The notes beneath the pieces are model-generated. The model was not told the DNA's origin. It searched no databases and saw only the letters and a list, made by a program, of their open reading frames with translations. Shown piece after piece: positions 5,375 through 10,901 of a stretch of 30,224 bases of DNA; the first letter of the stretch is position 1, and each line of letters starts with the position of its first letter. Source of the stretch: a virus; the IMG/VR virus record IMGVR_UViG_3300020385_000041, positions 1 to 30,224 of that record; one strand, written 5' to 3'. The position numbers and the translations under genes were made by a program.

Positions 5375-5415
5375 TGATAGAAATTGGCGAAAAGACCCTT
5401 TGCTAATTTCTATCA
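5375..5415. promoter_or_regulatory. Large inverted repeat in the divergent start region
   Basis: TGATAGAAATT (5375-5385) and AATTTCTATCA (5405-5415) form a perfect 11-bp inverted repeat. With two G-U pairs the stem extends four more positions (GGCG against TGCT), leaving an 11-nt loop. It lies between the minus-strand 86-aa gene and the plus-strand 87-aa gene, and ends 2 bp before the GGGGAGG Shine-Dalgarno of the latter. It could be an operator shared by both directions or an mRNA hairpin controlling translation of the plus-strand pair. Confidence 0.6.
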
Positions 5416-5429
5416 CTTGGGGAGGTTAT

Positions 5430-5693
5430 ATGGAGCCCAAATTATTTTTAGTCCGGTGGCGTGACGCGTGTGGCGGGGGCCGTGTGGGTTGGCGTTCGGT
5501 TGAGGAGATGAAGGACACGAAGGAAGCGACGGTCATGTCGTGTGGCGTGATTCTTCATCGGGACGAACAGCGTATTTTGATATGCCCGCACGTTTTGTTA
5601 GATGGCAAGGGGCTGGTAGAAGAGGGGGACGCGGAATTGGCGATACCTATGGAGTGGGTGACTAGTGTTCAGGAGTTGCGAAGCCATGAATAG
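5430..5693 (+). CDS. Small conserved phage protein on the opposite strand (87 aa)
   Basis: This is one of three plus-strand genes in the window. The start is the ATG at 5430 with GGGGAGG 6 nt upstream; an earlier in-frame start at 5400 lies inside the inverted repeat. The protein begins MEPKLFLVRWRDACGGGRVG. The middle reads VMSCGVILHRDEQRILICPH and the end AIPMEWVTSVQELRS. From memory this is a small phage family with a VRWRDA start and an ICPH-type middle, function unknown. It looks like a compact beta-barrel-like domain. The next plus-strand gene overlaps its last 8 nt. Its upstream region holds a large inverted repeat. Confidence 0.75.
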   Translation: MEPKLFLVRWRDACGGGRVGWRSVEEMKDTKEATVMSCGVILHRDEQRILICPHVLLDGKGLVEEGDAELAIPMEWVTSVQELRSHE

Positions 5694-5841
5694 GGAAGGG
5701 GAGGGGTGGGAAGAGTTGCTGGATGATCTGGAAGAAGAGAGTGAGTTGGAATTTGATGAAGATAAAAAAGACAGCCCGTCGTTTTATGCAAGTCGCCTGC
5801 AATTGATAGAAGAGGCGGCAAAACGCCTTAAAGGCCGCTAA
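5686..5841 (+). CDS. Small acidic protein (51 aa), second gene of the plus-strand pair
   Basis: A 52-codon frame begins with ATG inside the last codons of the 87-aa gene and ends 14 bp into the 3' end of the convergent HNH gene. The protein begins MNREGEGWEELLDDLEEESE, and its N-terminal half is strongly acidic. The C-terminal half is a basic amphipathic helix (SFYASRLQLIEEAAKRLKGR). I do not recognise it. The overlap with the upstream gene and the purine-rich sequence before the ATG support translation. It is too short for standard gene finders, so it may be missing from related annotations. Confidence 0.55.
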   Translation: MNREGEGWEELLDDLEEESELEFDEDKKDSPSFYASRLQLIEEAAKRLKGR

Positions 5842-6334
5842 AGGCTTTGGTCAATATGGCGCACCAAAAATATAGGTCGCCGTCCAGCATATTAGACTTC
5901 AACTTATTGACTCGGTCACAGACTAACCGGACGTTTCCGGGTTGATAACCCTCGCTCGGATTAACCCTGTCAACCGACACGTTGGTGCCGCGCCGTGAGC
6001 CGTGGTTCGAGGCCAGTCCCTCATGTATCCACGTCATGGGTAAGTTAGAGAGGGCGCACCGTCCGTCTTGTTGTTTAAACAAATCGACAAGGAAGTCCGT
6101 GTCTATAGCTTCGTCTAGAGATATGTCGTATTTTTTTGCGCGTTGGCACATGTCATGGTGGCGGGAGGCGATGTAATTTCTGGGGTTTTTATAGATGTTT
6201 TTTATTTGGCGAGCGCGTTCGCACTCGTTACAAACGGCTTTACCGCCCAGATATTTACCGGTTTCATGAAAGCGTTTAGCGAACTCGTTTTTAGATTTTC
6301 TTTTCTTGCATAGCTTGCAAGTCAGCCGATCCAA
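5828..6334 (-). CDS. HNH endonuclease with N-terminal zinc site (168 aa)
   Basis: It has two parts. An N-terminal zinc-binding region has C6xxC9 (CKLC) and C35xxC38 (CNEC). A C-terminal HNH core has the RCALSNLPM strand, NVSVDRVNPSEGYQPGNVRL and then NKLKSN. The D-R form of the central motif is common in phage HNH enzymes. The layout recalls endonuclease VII-type recombination nucleases, but a free-standing homing endonuclease is equally possible. The start is a TTG at 6334 with AGGCGG directly before it, since no ATG occurs for the next 60 codons. Its 3' end overlaps the plus-strand 51-aa gene by 14 bp, tail to tail. An HNH gene beside a small inverted island hints that it may have moved in with its neighbours. 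Confidence 0.8.
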   Translation of the reverse strand: MDRLTCKLCKKRKSKNEFAKRFHETGKYLGGKAVCNECERARQIKNIYKNPRNYIASRHHDMCQRAKKYDISLDEAIDTDFLVDLFKQQDGRCALSNLPMTWIHEGLASNHGSRRGTNVSVDRVNPSEGYQPGNVRLVCDRVNKLKSNMLDGDLYFWCAILTKAFSGL

Positions 6335-6387
6335 CCGCCTACCCCTAGTTGCGATTAATCTTAGTGACTACCTATACTAGATAAGGG

Positions 6388-6492
6388 TTAAGCAAGCAAG
6401 GCTATAATTAAGAACACCACAAACATCAGGGCGTATTGTTTCCACCCGGCTAACTCTTTTTTGGGCTCACTAATCTTCCAAAGCTTCTTCAT
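6388..6492 (-). CDS. Single-span membrane protein (34 aa)
   Basis: This short frame opens with ATG inside the last codons of the upstream 56-aa gene and continues out of frame past its stop. The protein is MKKLWKISEPKKELAGWKQY followed by a hydrophobic helix (ALMFVVFLIIALLA) to the C-terminus. The positive N-terminus and terminal helix predict an N-in inner-membrane peptide, in the size range of phage membrane peptides such as holin-like or superinfection-related proteins, but no function can be assigned. The overlap with the previous gene and the clean amphipathic/hydrophobic split support it. No strong SD is visible. Confidence 0.5.
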   Translation of the reverse strand: MKKLWKISEPKKELAGWKQYALMFVVFLIIALLA

Positions 6493-6640
6493 CTTTTGGC
6501 CTATAGTAAACGACGTGGGCCTGACACTGCGCGCAGGTCAGGTTTGAGGACATGTCAAAATGGTCGTCTTCTTCGGACAGGTCGTGGTCGCCGCCCCAAA
6601 TTAAGCGGCCCCCGCAATACCAGCACGTGTCCCGGCTCAT
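6470..6640 (-). CDS. Small zinc-ribbon protein (56 aa)
   Basis: It starts at the ATG at 6638-6640, which overlaps the previous stop as ATGA. A longer frame upstream lies inside that gene and is rejected. The protein begins MSRDTCWYCGGRLIWGGDHD, with one CxxC pair at residues 6-9. A second pair (CAQC) lies near residues 36-39, followed by VVYYRP and an acidic tail (KDEEALED). This is a classic two-pair zinc ribbon of a kind common in phages. It may bind nucleic acid or a host protein. It is third in a run of tightly overlapping genes. Confidence 0.75.
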   Translation of the reverse strand: MSRDTCWYCGGRLIWGGDHDLSEEDDHFDMSSNLTCAQCQAHVVYYRPKDEEALED

Positions 6641-6864
6641 TCTATATCTACCTCCGCAGTCGTCTCGATCCAGACTCGGGCTCCGCATGAGAGGGGCTTG
6701 TCGGGGGAGTACACAACTTTACTTGGCCCGTGAACCGTGACGCCATGTCCGTAAGTATTTTTCTTCCCTTCCTTTACGGCGATTGCGGGCTCATGCGGCC
6801 CTTCTTTAACCTTTAAATTACGGCGGATGACGTGTTGATTAACGTGGATTCGTTTAATAGTCAT
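6637..6864 (-). CDS. Conserved small phage protein, unknown function (75 aa)
   Basis: The start is the ATG at 6862-6864, forming ATGA with the stop of the Cas4-like gene. An in-frame extension further upstream (to 6933) lies within that gene and is rejected. The protein begins MTIKRIHVNQHVIRRNLKVK. It continues with a GHGVTVHGPSKVVYSPDKPL block, then SCGARVWIETTAEV. From memory the RIHVNQH start and the KPLSCGARVW end are shared by many short phage and plasmid proteins of unknown function. It looks like a small beta-barrel. Tight coupling to the nuclease gene suggests a joint role, but no experiment is known to me. Confidence 0.8.
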   Translation of the reverse strand: MTIKRIHVNQHVIRRNLKVKEGPHEPAIAVKEGKKNTYGHGVTVHGPSKVVYSPDKPLSCGARVWIETTAEVDIE

Positions 6865-7667
6865 TTTGGTTGCAGCTTGCTCCACTGTGAACAGGGTTCC
6901 GTGGCCCGTGACCCGTGTAACGTACAGTGCCACTTACGTTTGCCTGTCGGCTTACTGTGGCGACAAGTTATACACTCAACGGCAATCGGGGGTGGTTGAA
7001 TGCCGTTGGGCCAGCAGTGTGGTCTGTAGTTACAGTACCTGCATTCAAAACAGTCAGGGGTATCTGTTATGCGAGCGGTTGACAAGTCACGGACCACGGA
7101 AAGGGATTTACGCAGAAGGTCTTTGTAGCGTGGTGCGTTAAACGCGACGTGTTCTGCGTGATACGAGGAAGTGTTTTTATTGTAGGCAACCATCCATGCT
7201 GTAGATAAATCAGCGAGTCCCATGAGCAGTTGCACTTGGTCGTAGTAGATTGGGTGACTACGGGCGATTCCTTGGTTTTTAAACATCCTCCATTTTTTGT
7301 CGTTCATGGATTTTATCTCAAGGATCTGAGGATCATTGCCTTCTCCGTTATGGATTATGCCGTCAGCATGGCCTCGGACATGGCCGCCGAGAGCGGTAAA
7401 TGTCCATTGCTTCCCGGTTTTAGGATTTATTTCGGAAACGCTTATGCCCGCTGCTTTAAGGTCCTCAACTACAATTTCTTCTAAGTGATGGCCGAGGTTA
7501 AAAATTCGTATGACGGCGGGCGGGGGGCCGATCTGAGAATAACCCCGGAGGCTGTACTGAAGAAACGCGTGGCAGGGATTGCCTACATTACTGGCTCCGA
7601 TATAGCAGCGGCGCTCATTTTTGTAGGTTTTGGATGTTGCAAGATCAATCGCGTTTATAAGATTCAT
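6861..7667 (-). CDS. Cas4/RecB-like PD-(D/E)XK exonuclease with Fe-S cysteines and an extra zinc site (268 aa)
   Basis: This is a predicted DNA exonuclease of the RecB/Cas4 type. Nuclease residues are H100 and D102 (GHADG), E117 and K119 (LEIKS) and Q144/Q146 (DQVQLL). Cysteines C32, C206, C209, C212 and C218 fit an iron-sulphur cluster as in Cas4 and AddB, one N-terminal Cys plus a C-terminal trio. A further C-terminal module has C232xxC235, C248 and C259, an additional zinc-binding site not present in typical Cas4. It probably makes 3' or 5' tails for phage recombination or degrades host DNA; no CRISPR array is nearby. The start ATG has no SD. A -10-like TATATA ends 6 nt upstream, so the mRNA may be leaderless. 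The next gene overlaps by 4 bp (ATGA). Confidence 0.85.
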   Translation of the reverse strand: MNLINAIDLATSKTYKNERRCYIGASNVGNPCHAFLQYSLRGYSQIGPPPAVIRIFNLGHHLEEIVVEDLKAAGISVSEINPKTGKQWTFTALGGHVRGHADGIIHNGEGNDPQILEIKSMNDKKWRMFKNQGIARSHPIYYDQVQLLMGLADLSTAWMVAYNKNTSSYHAEHVAFNAPRYKDLLRKSLSVVRDLSTARITDTPDCFECRYCNYRPHCWPNGIQPPPIAVECITCRHSKPTGKRKWHCTLHGSRATEPCSQWSKLQPK

Positions 7668-7673
7668 ATGTGA

Positions 7674-7702
7674 TATATAACATACATAAAAAACATACGC
7701 AA
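7674..7702 (-). promoter_or_regulatory. Promoter of the Cas4-like operon
   Basis: On the minus strand TTGCGT (7697-7702), a 17-bp spacer and TATATA (7674-7679) match sigma-70 hexamers, and only 6 nt separate the -10 from the ATG. The -35 overlaps the T-run of the upstream terminator. Confidence 0.55.
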
Positions 7703-7725
7703 AAAAAACCCCGCGTTGCGCGGGG
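7701..7725 (-). terminator. Intrinsic terminator after the 71-aa gene
   Basis: On the minus strand CCCCGCG and CGCGGGG form a 7-bp stem (loop CAA), followed by eight T. It closes the transcript that contains the replication module and the small genes behind it. Confidence 0.9.
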
Positions 7726-7743
7726 CTCGGGTTAAATGTTGTT

Positions 7744-7758
7744 CACTTTGGGAGAAAA
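7744..7758 (+). repeat. Orphan copy of the leader SD motif, opposite strand
   Basis: CACTTTGGGAGAAAA on the plus strand is a 15-base exact match to the SD region of the 135-aa gene's leader (2344-2358, minus strand). No start codon follows at a usable distance. A similar ACTTTAGGAG follows at 7773-7782 inside a small hairpin, AACACT-N5-AGTGTT. It lies between a gene and its terminator. Confidence 0.5.
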
Positions 7759-7798
7759 CTACCAACCCTAAACACTTTAGGAGTGTTGCATGAGCCAT

Positions 7799-8014
7799 TC
7801 ATGCATCTCTATGATATCCCACGGGGGTTATCACTTCAAGAATTTCCATCGTGGCCTGTTCTTCTGGAACAACCGAAAGATCTATCTGTAACGCAACCGG
7901 TTTATTTAGACGGTCGGCGGTTTGATGGGCGGCCTGTATTGCTATTTTTACGTCGTCGGCCTCTAATCCAAACCACCATTTACTAGCTCGTCTATCAAAC
8001 GGCCCAGAAACCAT
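7799..8014 (-). CDS. Small phage protein, unknown function (71 aa)
   Basis: The start is an ATG with AGGA 8-9 nt upstream, overlapping the end of the DUF3310 gene by 52 nt. The protein begins MVSGPFDRRASKWWFGLEAD, followed by a helix (VKIAIQAAHQTADRLNKPVA) and two strands (LQIDLSVVP, MEILEVITP). It looks like a small alpha/beta domain. I do not recognise it. It is the last gene before the terminator at 7701-7725. Confidence 0.6.
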   Translation of the reverse strand: MVSGPFDRRASKWWFGLEADDVKIAIQAAHQTADRLNKPVALQIDLSVVPEEQATMEILEVITPVGYHRDA

Positions 8015-8202
8015 TTAGCTTTCCTCAAGTCTTCCACGGGCGCATTCTTATATTCATGTCGCCAAAGATATTTCATCGAAGACGCTTTAAGATATGCTTG
8101 AAACCCCTCCGGGGTTAAGCTTGCTTTTATCGCTTCAATGCACTCAATCTCACCTTGGTTGTAATGGGCGGGGCAAGTAACGTTATCTGACTTCTTTGGC
8201 AT
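7963..8202 (-). CDS. DUF3310 protein (79 aa)
   Basis: The family is clear from HYNQGEIECIEAIKA near the N-terminus and KYLWRHEYKNAPVEDLRKAK towards the end, the usual DUF3310 signature. In phage T7 the related domain is part of the gene 1.7 nucleotide kinase; most other members are uncharacterised. A role in the nucleotide pool or in nucleotide phosphorylation is therefore possible but not shown. The start is taken at the ATG at 8202 (MPKKSDNVTCPAHYN); an in-frame ATG at 8220 would add six residues. It overlaps the upstream 58-aa gene by 20 nt. Confidence 0.8.
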   Translation of the reverse strand: MPKKSDNVTCPAHYNQGEIECIEAIKASLTPEGFQAYLKASSMKYLWRHEYKNAPVEDLRKAKWFLGRLIDELVNGGLD

Positions 8203-8359
8203 CTTTTTCTCTATCCGCATTTATTTTGGATTTGAGGAATTCGTGCCAAACATGCAGCTTGTCAAAATCAGAACGATCAACTTTCCCGTTTTTGTAGCCT
8301 TCTTCCAGCTTCTTCAACGCTTTGTTGAATTCGTTCTGCATTGTTGTAAATTGACTCAT
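8183..8359 (-). CDS. Small helical protein (58 aa)
   Basis: A 59-codon frame opens with an ATG that overlaps the stop of the ribbon-helix-helix gene (ATGA) and ends inside the start of DUF3310. The protein begins MSQFTTMQNEFNKALKKLEE and continues GYKNGKVDRSDFDKLHVWHE. It is highly charged and predicted all-helical, probably a coiled coil or a small adaptor. There are no membrane or metal motifs. It is unrecognised, but the 4-bp overlap and the continuous operon make it very likely to be translated. Confidence 0.65.
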   Translation of the reverse strand: MSQFTTMQNEFNKALKKLEEGYKNGKVDRSDFDKLHVWHEFLKSKINADREKDAKEVR

Positions 8360-8586
8360 ATTGAAAAGCTTTTTGACGTAAGGTCTACGCCGTTCTCCTT
8401 TTTAAATGAATCTACTTGTTCGGCAATATACTCTTGATCACGGTCGGAAAGATGTTCTTGTTTCCAGCCTTCATGTATATACCGAAGCTGTCCACTAATT
8501 GTACGCCCTTCTACTCTTGCAATCACCACCAACTCTTCATAAACATCCCGAGGAAGCAGTACTGATTTCCATTTAGTCGTGTCCAT
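8356..8586 (-). CDS. Ribbon-helix-helix (Arc/CopG-like) DNA-binding protein (76 aa)
   Basis: The N-terminal half has the RHH pattern: a strand (KWKSVLLPR), then helix A (DVYEELVVIARVEGR) and helix B (TISGQLRYIHEGWKQE). A charged C-terminal tail follows. Arc-type dimers bind operators through the paired strand. It is the only obvious DNA-binding transcription factor in the window and so the best candidate to act on the palindromes and inverted repeats seen at 2479-2497, 3219-3245 and 5375-5415; that link is inference. The start is the ATG at 8584-8586 with GGAG 8 nt upstream. A GTG just before it is less likely. A 49-bp gap precedes it, enough for a promoter. Confidence 0.75.
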   Translation of the reverse strand: MDTTKWKSVLLPRDVYEELVVIARVEGRTISGQLRYIHEGWKQEHLSDRDQEYIAEQVDSFKKENGVDLTSKSFSI

Positions 8587-8635
8587 CACACGTCTCCTAC
8601 ATTAGGTATGGGAAAGTATACGCAACGTCGTAGCT

Positions 8636-8839
8636 TCAATCAACCTCTTGAAAAACCACGGAATGTCGGTCTTCATATAGCTCAGTCATGTCCGAAATGA
8701 CATCTTGAATTACATCAAGCTCACAAACATCTTCCAAAAGACAATACCAACGCTCATTTAACACAACAAAACCCTGTCCGTTATGCAAGTCGTAATAAAT
8801 GTGGCCCACTTTGGCCGCAGTCTTCACCTCTTCACTCAT
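8636..8839 (-). CDS. Small acidic phage protein (67 aa)
   Basis: The start overlaps the stop of the DNA polymerase gene as ATGA. The protein begins MSEEVKTAAKVGHIYYDLHN. It continues GQGFVVLNERWYCLLEDVCE and ends with an acidic helix (DVIQDVISDMTELYED). The family is not recognised. Coupling to the polymerase suggests replication-related expression. No catalytic motif is visible. Confidence 0.65.
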   Translation of the reverse strand: MSEEVKTAAKVGHIYYDLHNGQGFVVLNERWYCLLEDVCELDVIQDVISDMTELYEDRHSVVFQEVD

Positions 8840-10743
8840 GATTGTTCCTCACATTCGCCCCAACTGGGACCTATTTCTACGTCGCACTTGTTAGGAACTT
8901 GTAACGGCACCGCTTGTTCCATAATTTCAGCAAGATGCTTTGCTTTTTCCGGGCTTTCTACAGAAAAAGCTAATTCATCATGCACTTGAAGCATGGGAAT
9001 AAAACCAGCCTCACAAACGTCTACCATAGACTGCTTAGTCATGTCCGCCGCAGAAGCCTGTATCAACCTGTTTAAAGCCTTGTACGTGTACGCCCGACGT
9101 AGTCTGGTCGTTGGCCCGTGAGCCGCGAGTGCTTCTTCGCGAGCCATGGCTTTGTGCATTTCAAACGTGTCGGGCTCCCAAAGATCGAATCGGCATTTAC
9201 GTCCCCGGAGAGATCGTAAACTGCCGGAGGACCGTGGATCGTCCAACTTGCGCTGTACGCCTTTCATCAGTCCTTTTACAAAGGGGACGCGCTTGTGATA
9301 CTGCTGAGTCAAAGCTTTTGCTTCCTCCACGGTCAAGTCCAACTGTTCGGATAGCTTGTTGACGCCCATACCGTACATCATGCCGAGGTTAATCACCTTA
9401 GCTTGTTTACGGGGAATCTTTGCCATCTCACTGACCATGCTATGAAAGTCCATATCCGGGTTGTTGCAATACCCGTCCACGAAGCTTTCTACGCCCTCCA
9501 TGGGCATGTTCCTGTAGTCCCCGTAGTTCTTGGCGTAGTGAACCAAGATCCGTGGTTCTTGCTGCGAGAAGTCGATGGCCGCCCACTGCTGACCCTCTTC
9601 TGGTAGGAATAGCGAGCGGATCATGGGGCCTAACACCGGGTCACGAGCGGGGATCTGCTGTAGGTTGGGCGAGTTCATGGAGATCCGGCCCGACACAGTA
9701 CCGCCGTCATCGGAGCGTAGCTGATTGATGTGGCTGTGAATGCGTCCGTTATGGACGTACTTGAGGATACCGTCGATGAAAGAGCCGCTGGTTTTGTTGA
9801 GGTTACGGGCTTTGACGATCCATTTAGCCAGATCATGCGGGTGTTCGGAAAGGAAAGACTTGGTGAAGCTGGGTGCTCCTTTTTCCGTTTTGGTGTAAGG
9901 GATGTTTAGTTTGTCGAACGCTTTGGCGATGGACTGAGCGGCCCATATCTCGACGTTCATACCTGTTATCGCCTTAATTTGTTTGAGCGCATCCTTTTCT
10001 TGTTTAATCAGAGTCTGCTTGGTCCGTTCAGCGCGGTCGATATCTACCCGTATGCCGCGCATGGTCATGTCCACAAGGTGCGGTAAAAGCGCAATCTCTA
10101 GTCGCCAAACATCCCAAAGCTCTTCACGGTTCAGTAACGTCTTAAAGTGTCCCCAAAGCTCCAGTGTAATCTCGGCGTCTGTCTCGGCATAAGGTCCGAC
10201 ATACATGGCGGGTAGTTTCCACATCTCGCCTTTGGGATCTACGCCAAATTCTTTTGCAGCCTGTACTAAAGTCTTTTCAGATTTGGTCTTTCCTAAATGG
10301 TCGTAGCAAAGCGCGTTGAGGCTATAGCTAAACCGATTTTCATCGATCAAGCTGGCCGTAATCATGGTGTCAATCACACGGCCTTTAATCTCAAAGCCCT
10401 CTGCGCGTATCCAGCCCAGATCATACTGAGCGTTGTGCATGATCTTGTCGGCGGGGCATTCAAATACTTTTTTGAGCCACTTACTAACGATACGTTTATC
10501 AAGATTGCCCCCGCCCGCATGGCCGACGGGGATGTAACACTTCCAACCCGGCACTGCTATGGCATATCCCACCACTTCGCCGTCTTTTGTGGGCCAGCCG
10601 GGTCCTTTCTGCTTGAGGTTCGGGTCCCGTGTTTCCACATCGATGGCGATTTCTTCCGCGTCAAAGATGTCGGGAAGTTCCATTGGAGGAACCCAATCAC
10701 TCTTTGGTGGGAACATTGCCATTTGCAGTTTGCCGGTAGTCAT
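8836..10743 (-). CDS. polA: Family A DNA polymerase with 3'-5' exonuclease (635 aa)
   Basis: This is the replicative polymerase of the phage. The exonuclease domain is complete: D35/E37 (AIDVETRD), N104/D108 (HNAQYDLGW) and Y185/D189 (YAETDAE). Polymerase motif A is D391 in AAIDFSQQEPR, motif B spans R445, K449 and Y457 (RKQAKVINLGMMYG) and motif C is H588-D589-E590 (QVHDELAF). The residue equivalent to E. coli Pol I Phe762 is Leu453. In viral polymerases this variant has been linked to slower, more accurate synthesis and to temperate or slow life cycles. There is no 5'-3' exonuclease domain, as usual for phage PolA. The start ATG overlaps the previous stop as TAATG. It lies in one operon with the helicase and primase. 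Confidence 0.97.
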   Translation of the reverse strand: MTTGKLQMAMFPPKSDWVPPMELPDIFDAEEIAIDVETRDPNLKQKGPGWPTKDGEVVGYAIAVPGWKCYIPVGHAGGGNLDKRIVSKWLKKVFECPADKIMHNAQYDLGWIRAEGFEIKGRVIDTMITASLIDENRFSYSLNALCYDHLGKTKSEKTLVQAAKEFGVDPKGEMWKLPAMYVGPYAETDAEITLELWGHFKTLLNREELWDVWRLEIALLPHLVDMTMRGIRVDIDRAERTKQTLIKQEKDALKQIKAITGMNVEIWAAQSIAKAFDKLNIPYTKTEKGAPSFTKSFLSEHPHDLAKWIVKARNLNKTSGSFIDGILKYVHNGRIHSHINQLRSDDGGTVSGRISMNSPNLQQIPARDPVLGPMIRSLFLPEEGQQWAAIDFSQQEPRILVHYAKNYGDYRNMPMEGVESFVDGYCNNPDMDFHSMVSEMAKIPRKQAKVINLGMMYGMGVNKLSEQLDLTVEEAKALTQQYHKRVPFVKGLMKGVQRKLDDPRSSGSLRSLRGRKCRFDLWEPDTFEMHKAMAREEALAAHGPTTRLRRAYTYKALNRLIQASAADMTKQSMVDVCEAGFIPMLQVHDELAFSVESPEKAKHLAEIMEQAVPLQVPNKCDVEIGPSWGECEEQS

Positions 10744-10901
10744 TAGGCTACCTTACGCTCACGTAGAATAGCTTTCTCAAAATGGTCGCAAGCCCGGCAC
10801 CACCACCCCACACGCTTTTTTTCCTGCGCGTGGATAATTTCTTCTGCGTGATTCTCGCATTTAGGACATTGTATCCGACTCATTTCAGTTTTTTCTTTCA
10901 T
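10743..10901 (-). CDS. Small zinc-ribbon protein between helicase and polymerase (52 aa)
   Basis: A 53-codon frame fits exactly between two real genes. Its ATG overlaps the helicase stop as ATGA, and its TAA overlaps the polymerase ATG as TAATG. Two cysteine pairs are present, CPKC at residues 12-15 and CRAC at 34-37 (GWWCRACDHFEKA), a standard zinc ribbon. The C-terminus is basic (ILRERKVA). A role as a small nucleic-acid or replisome-binding adaptor is inferred from position only. The overlap on both sides makes it a secure gene despite its size. Confidence 0.8.
   Translation of the reverse strand: MKEKTEMSRIQCPKCENHAEEIIHAQEKKRVGWWCRACDHFEKAILRERKVA

Noticed and set aside
6861-7667. Cas4-like gene as part of a CRISPR-Cas system
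   Set aside because: No CRISPR repeats and no other cas gene are present; stand-alone Cas4-like nucleases are common in phages.
7668-7798. 44-codon minus-strand frame following the 71-aa gene
   Set aside because: It reads straight through the terminator stem and its T-run, so translation is improbable.
7790-7891. 33-codon plus-strand frame after ACTTTAGGAG and ATG at 7790
   Set aside because: It has a plausible SD but lies antisense to the 71-aa gene and has no recognisable features; a chance frame is more likely.
8183-8359. 58-codon frame between RHH and DUF3310 as chance
   Set aside because: The chance explanation was rejected: the ATGA overlap with the RHH stop and the operon context support a real gene, which is listed.
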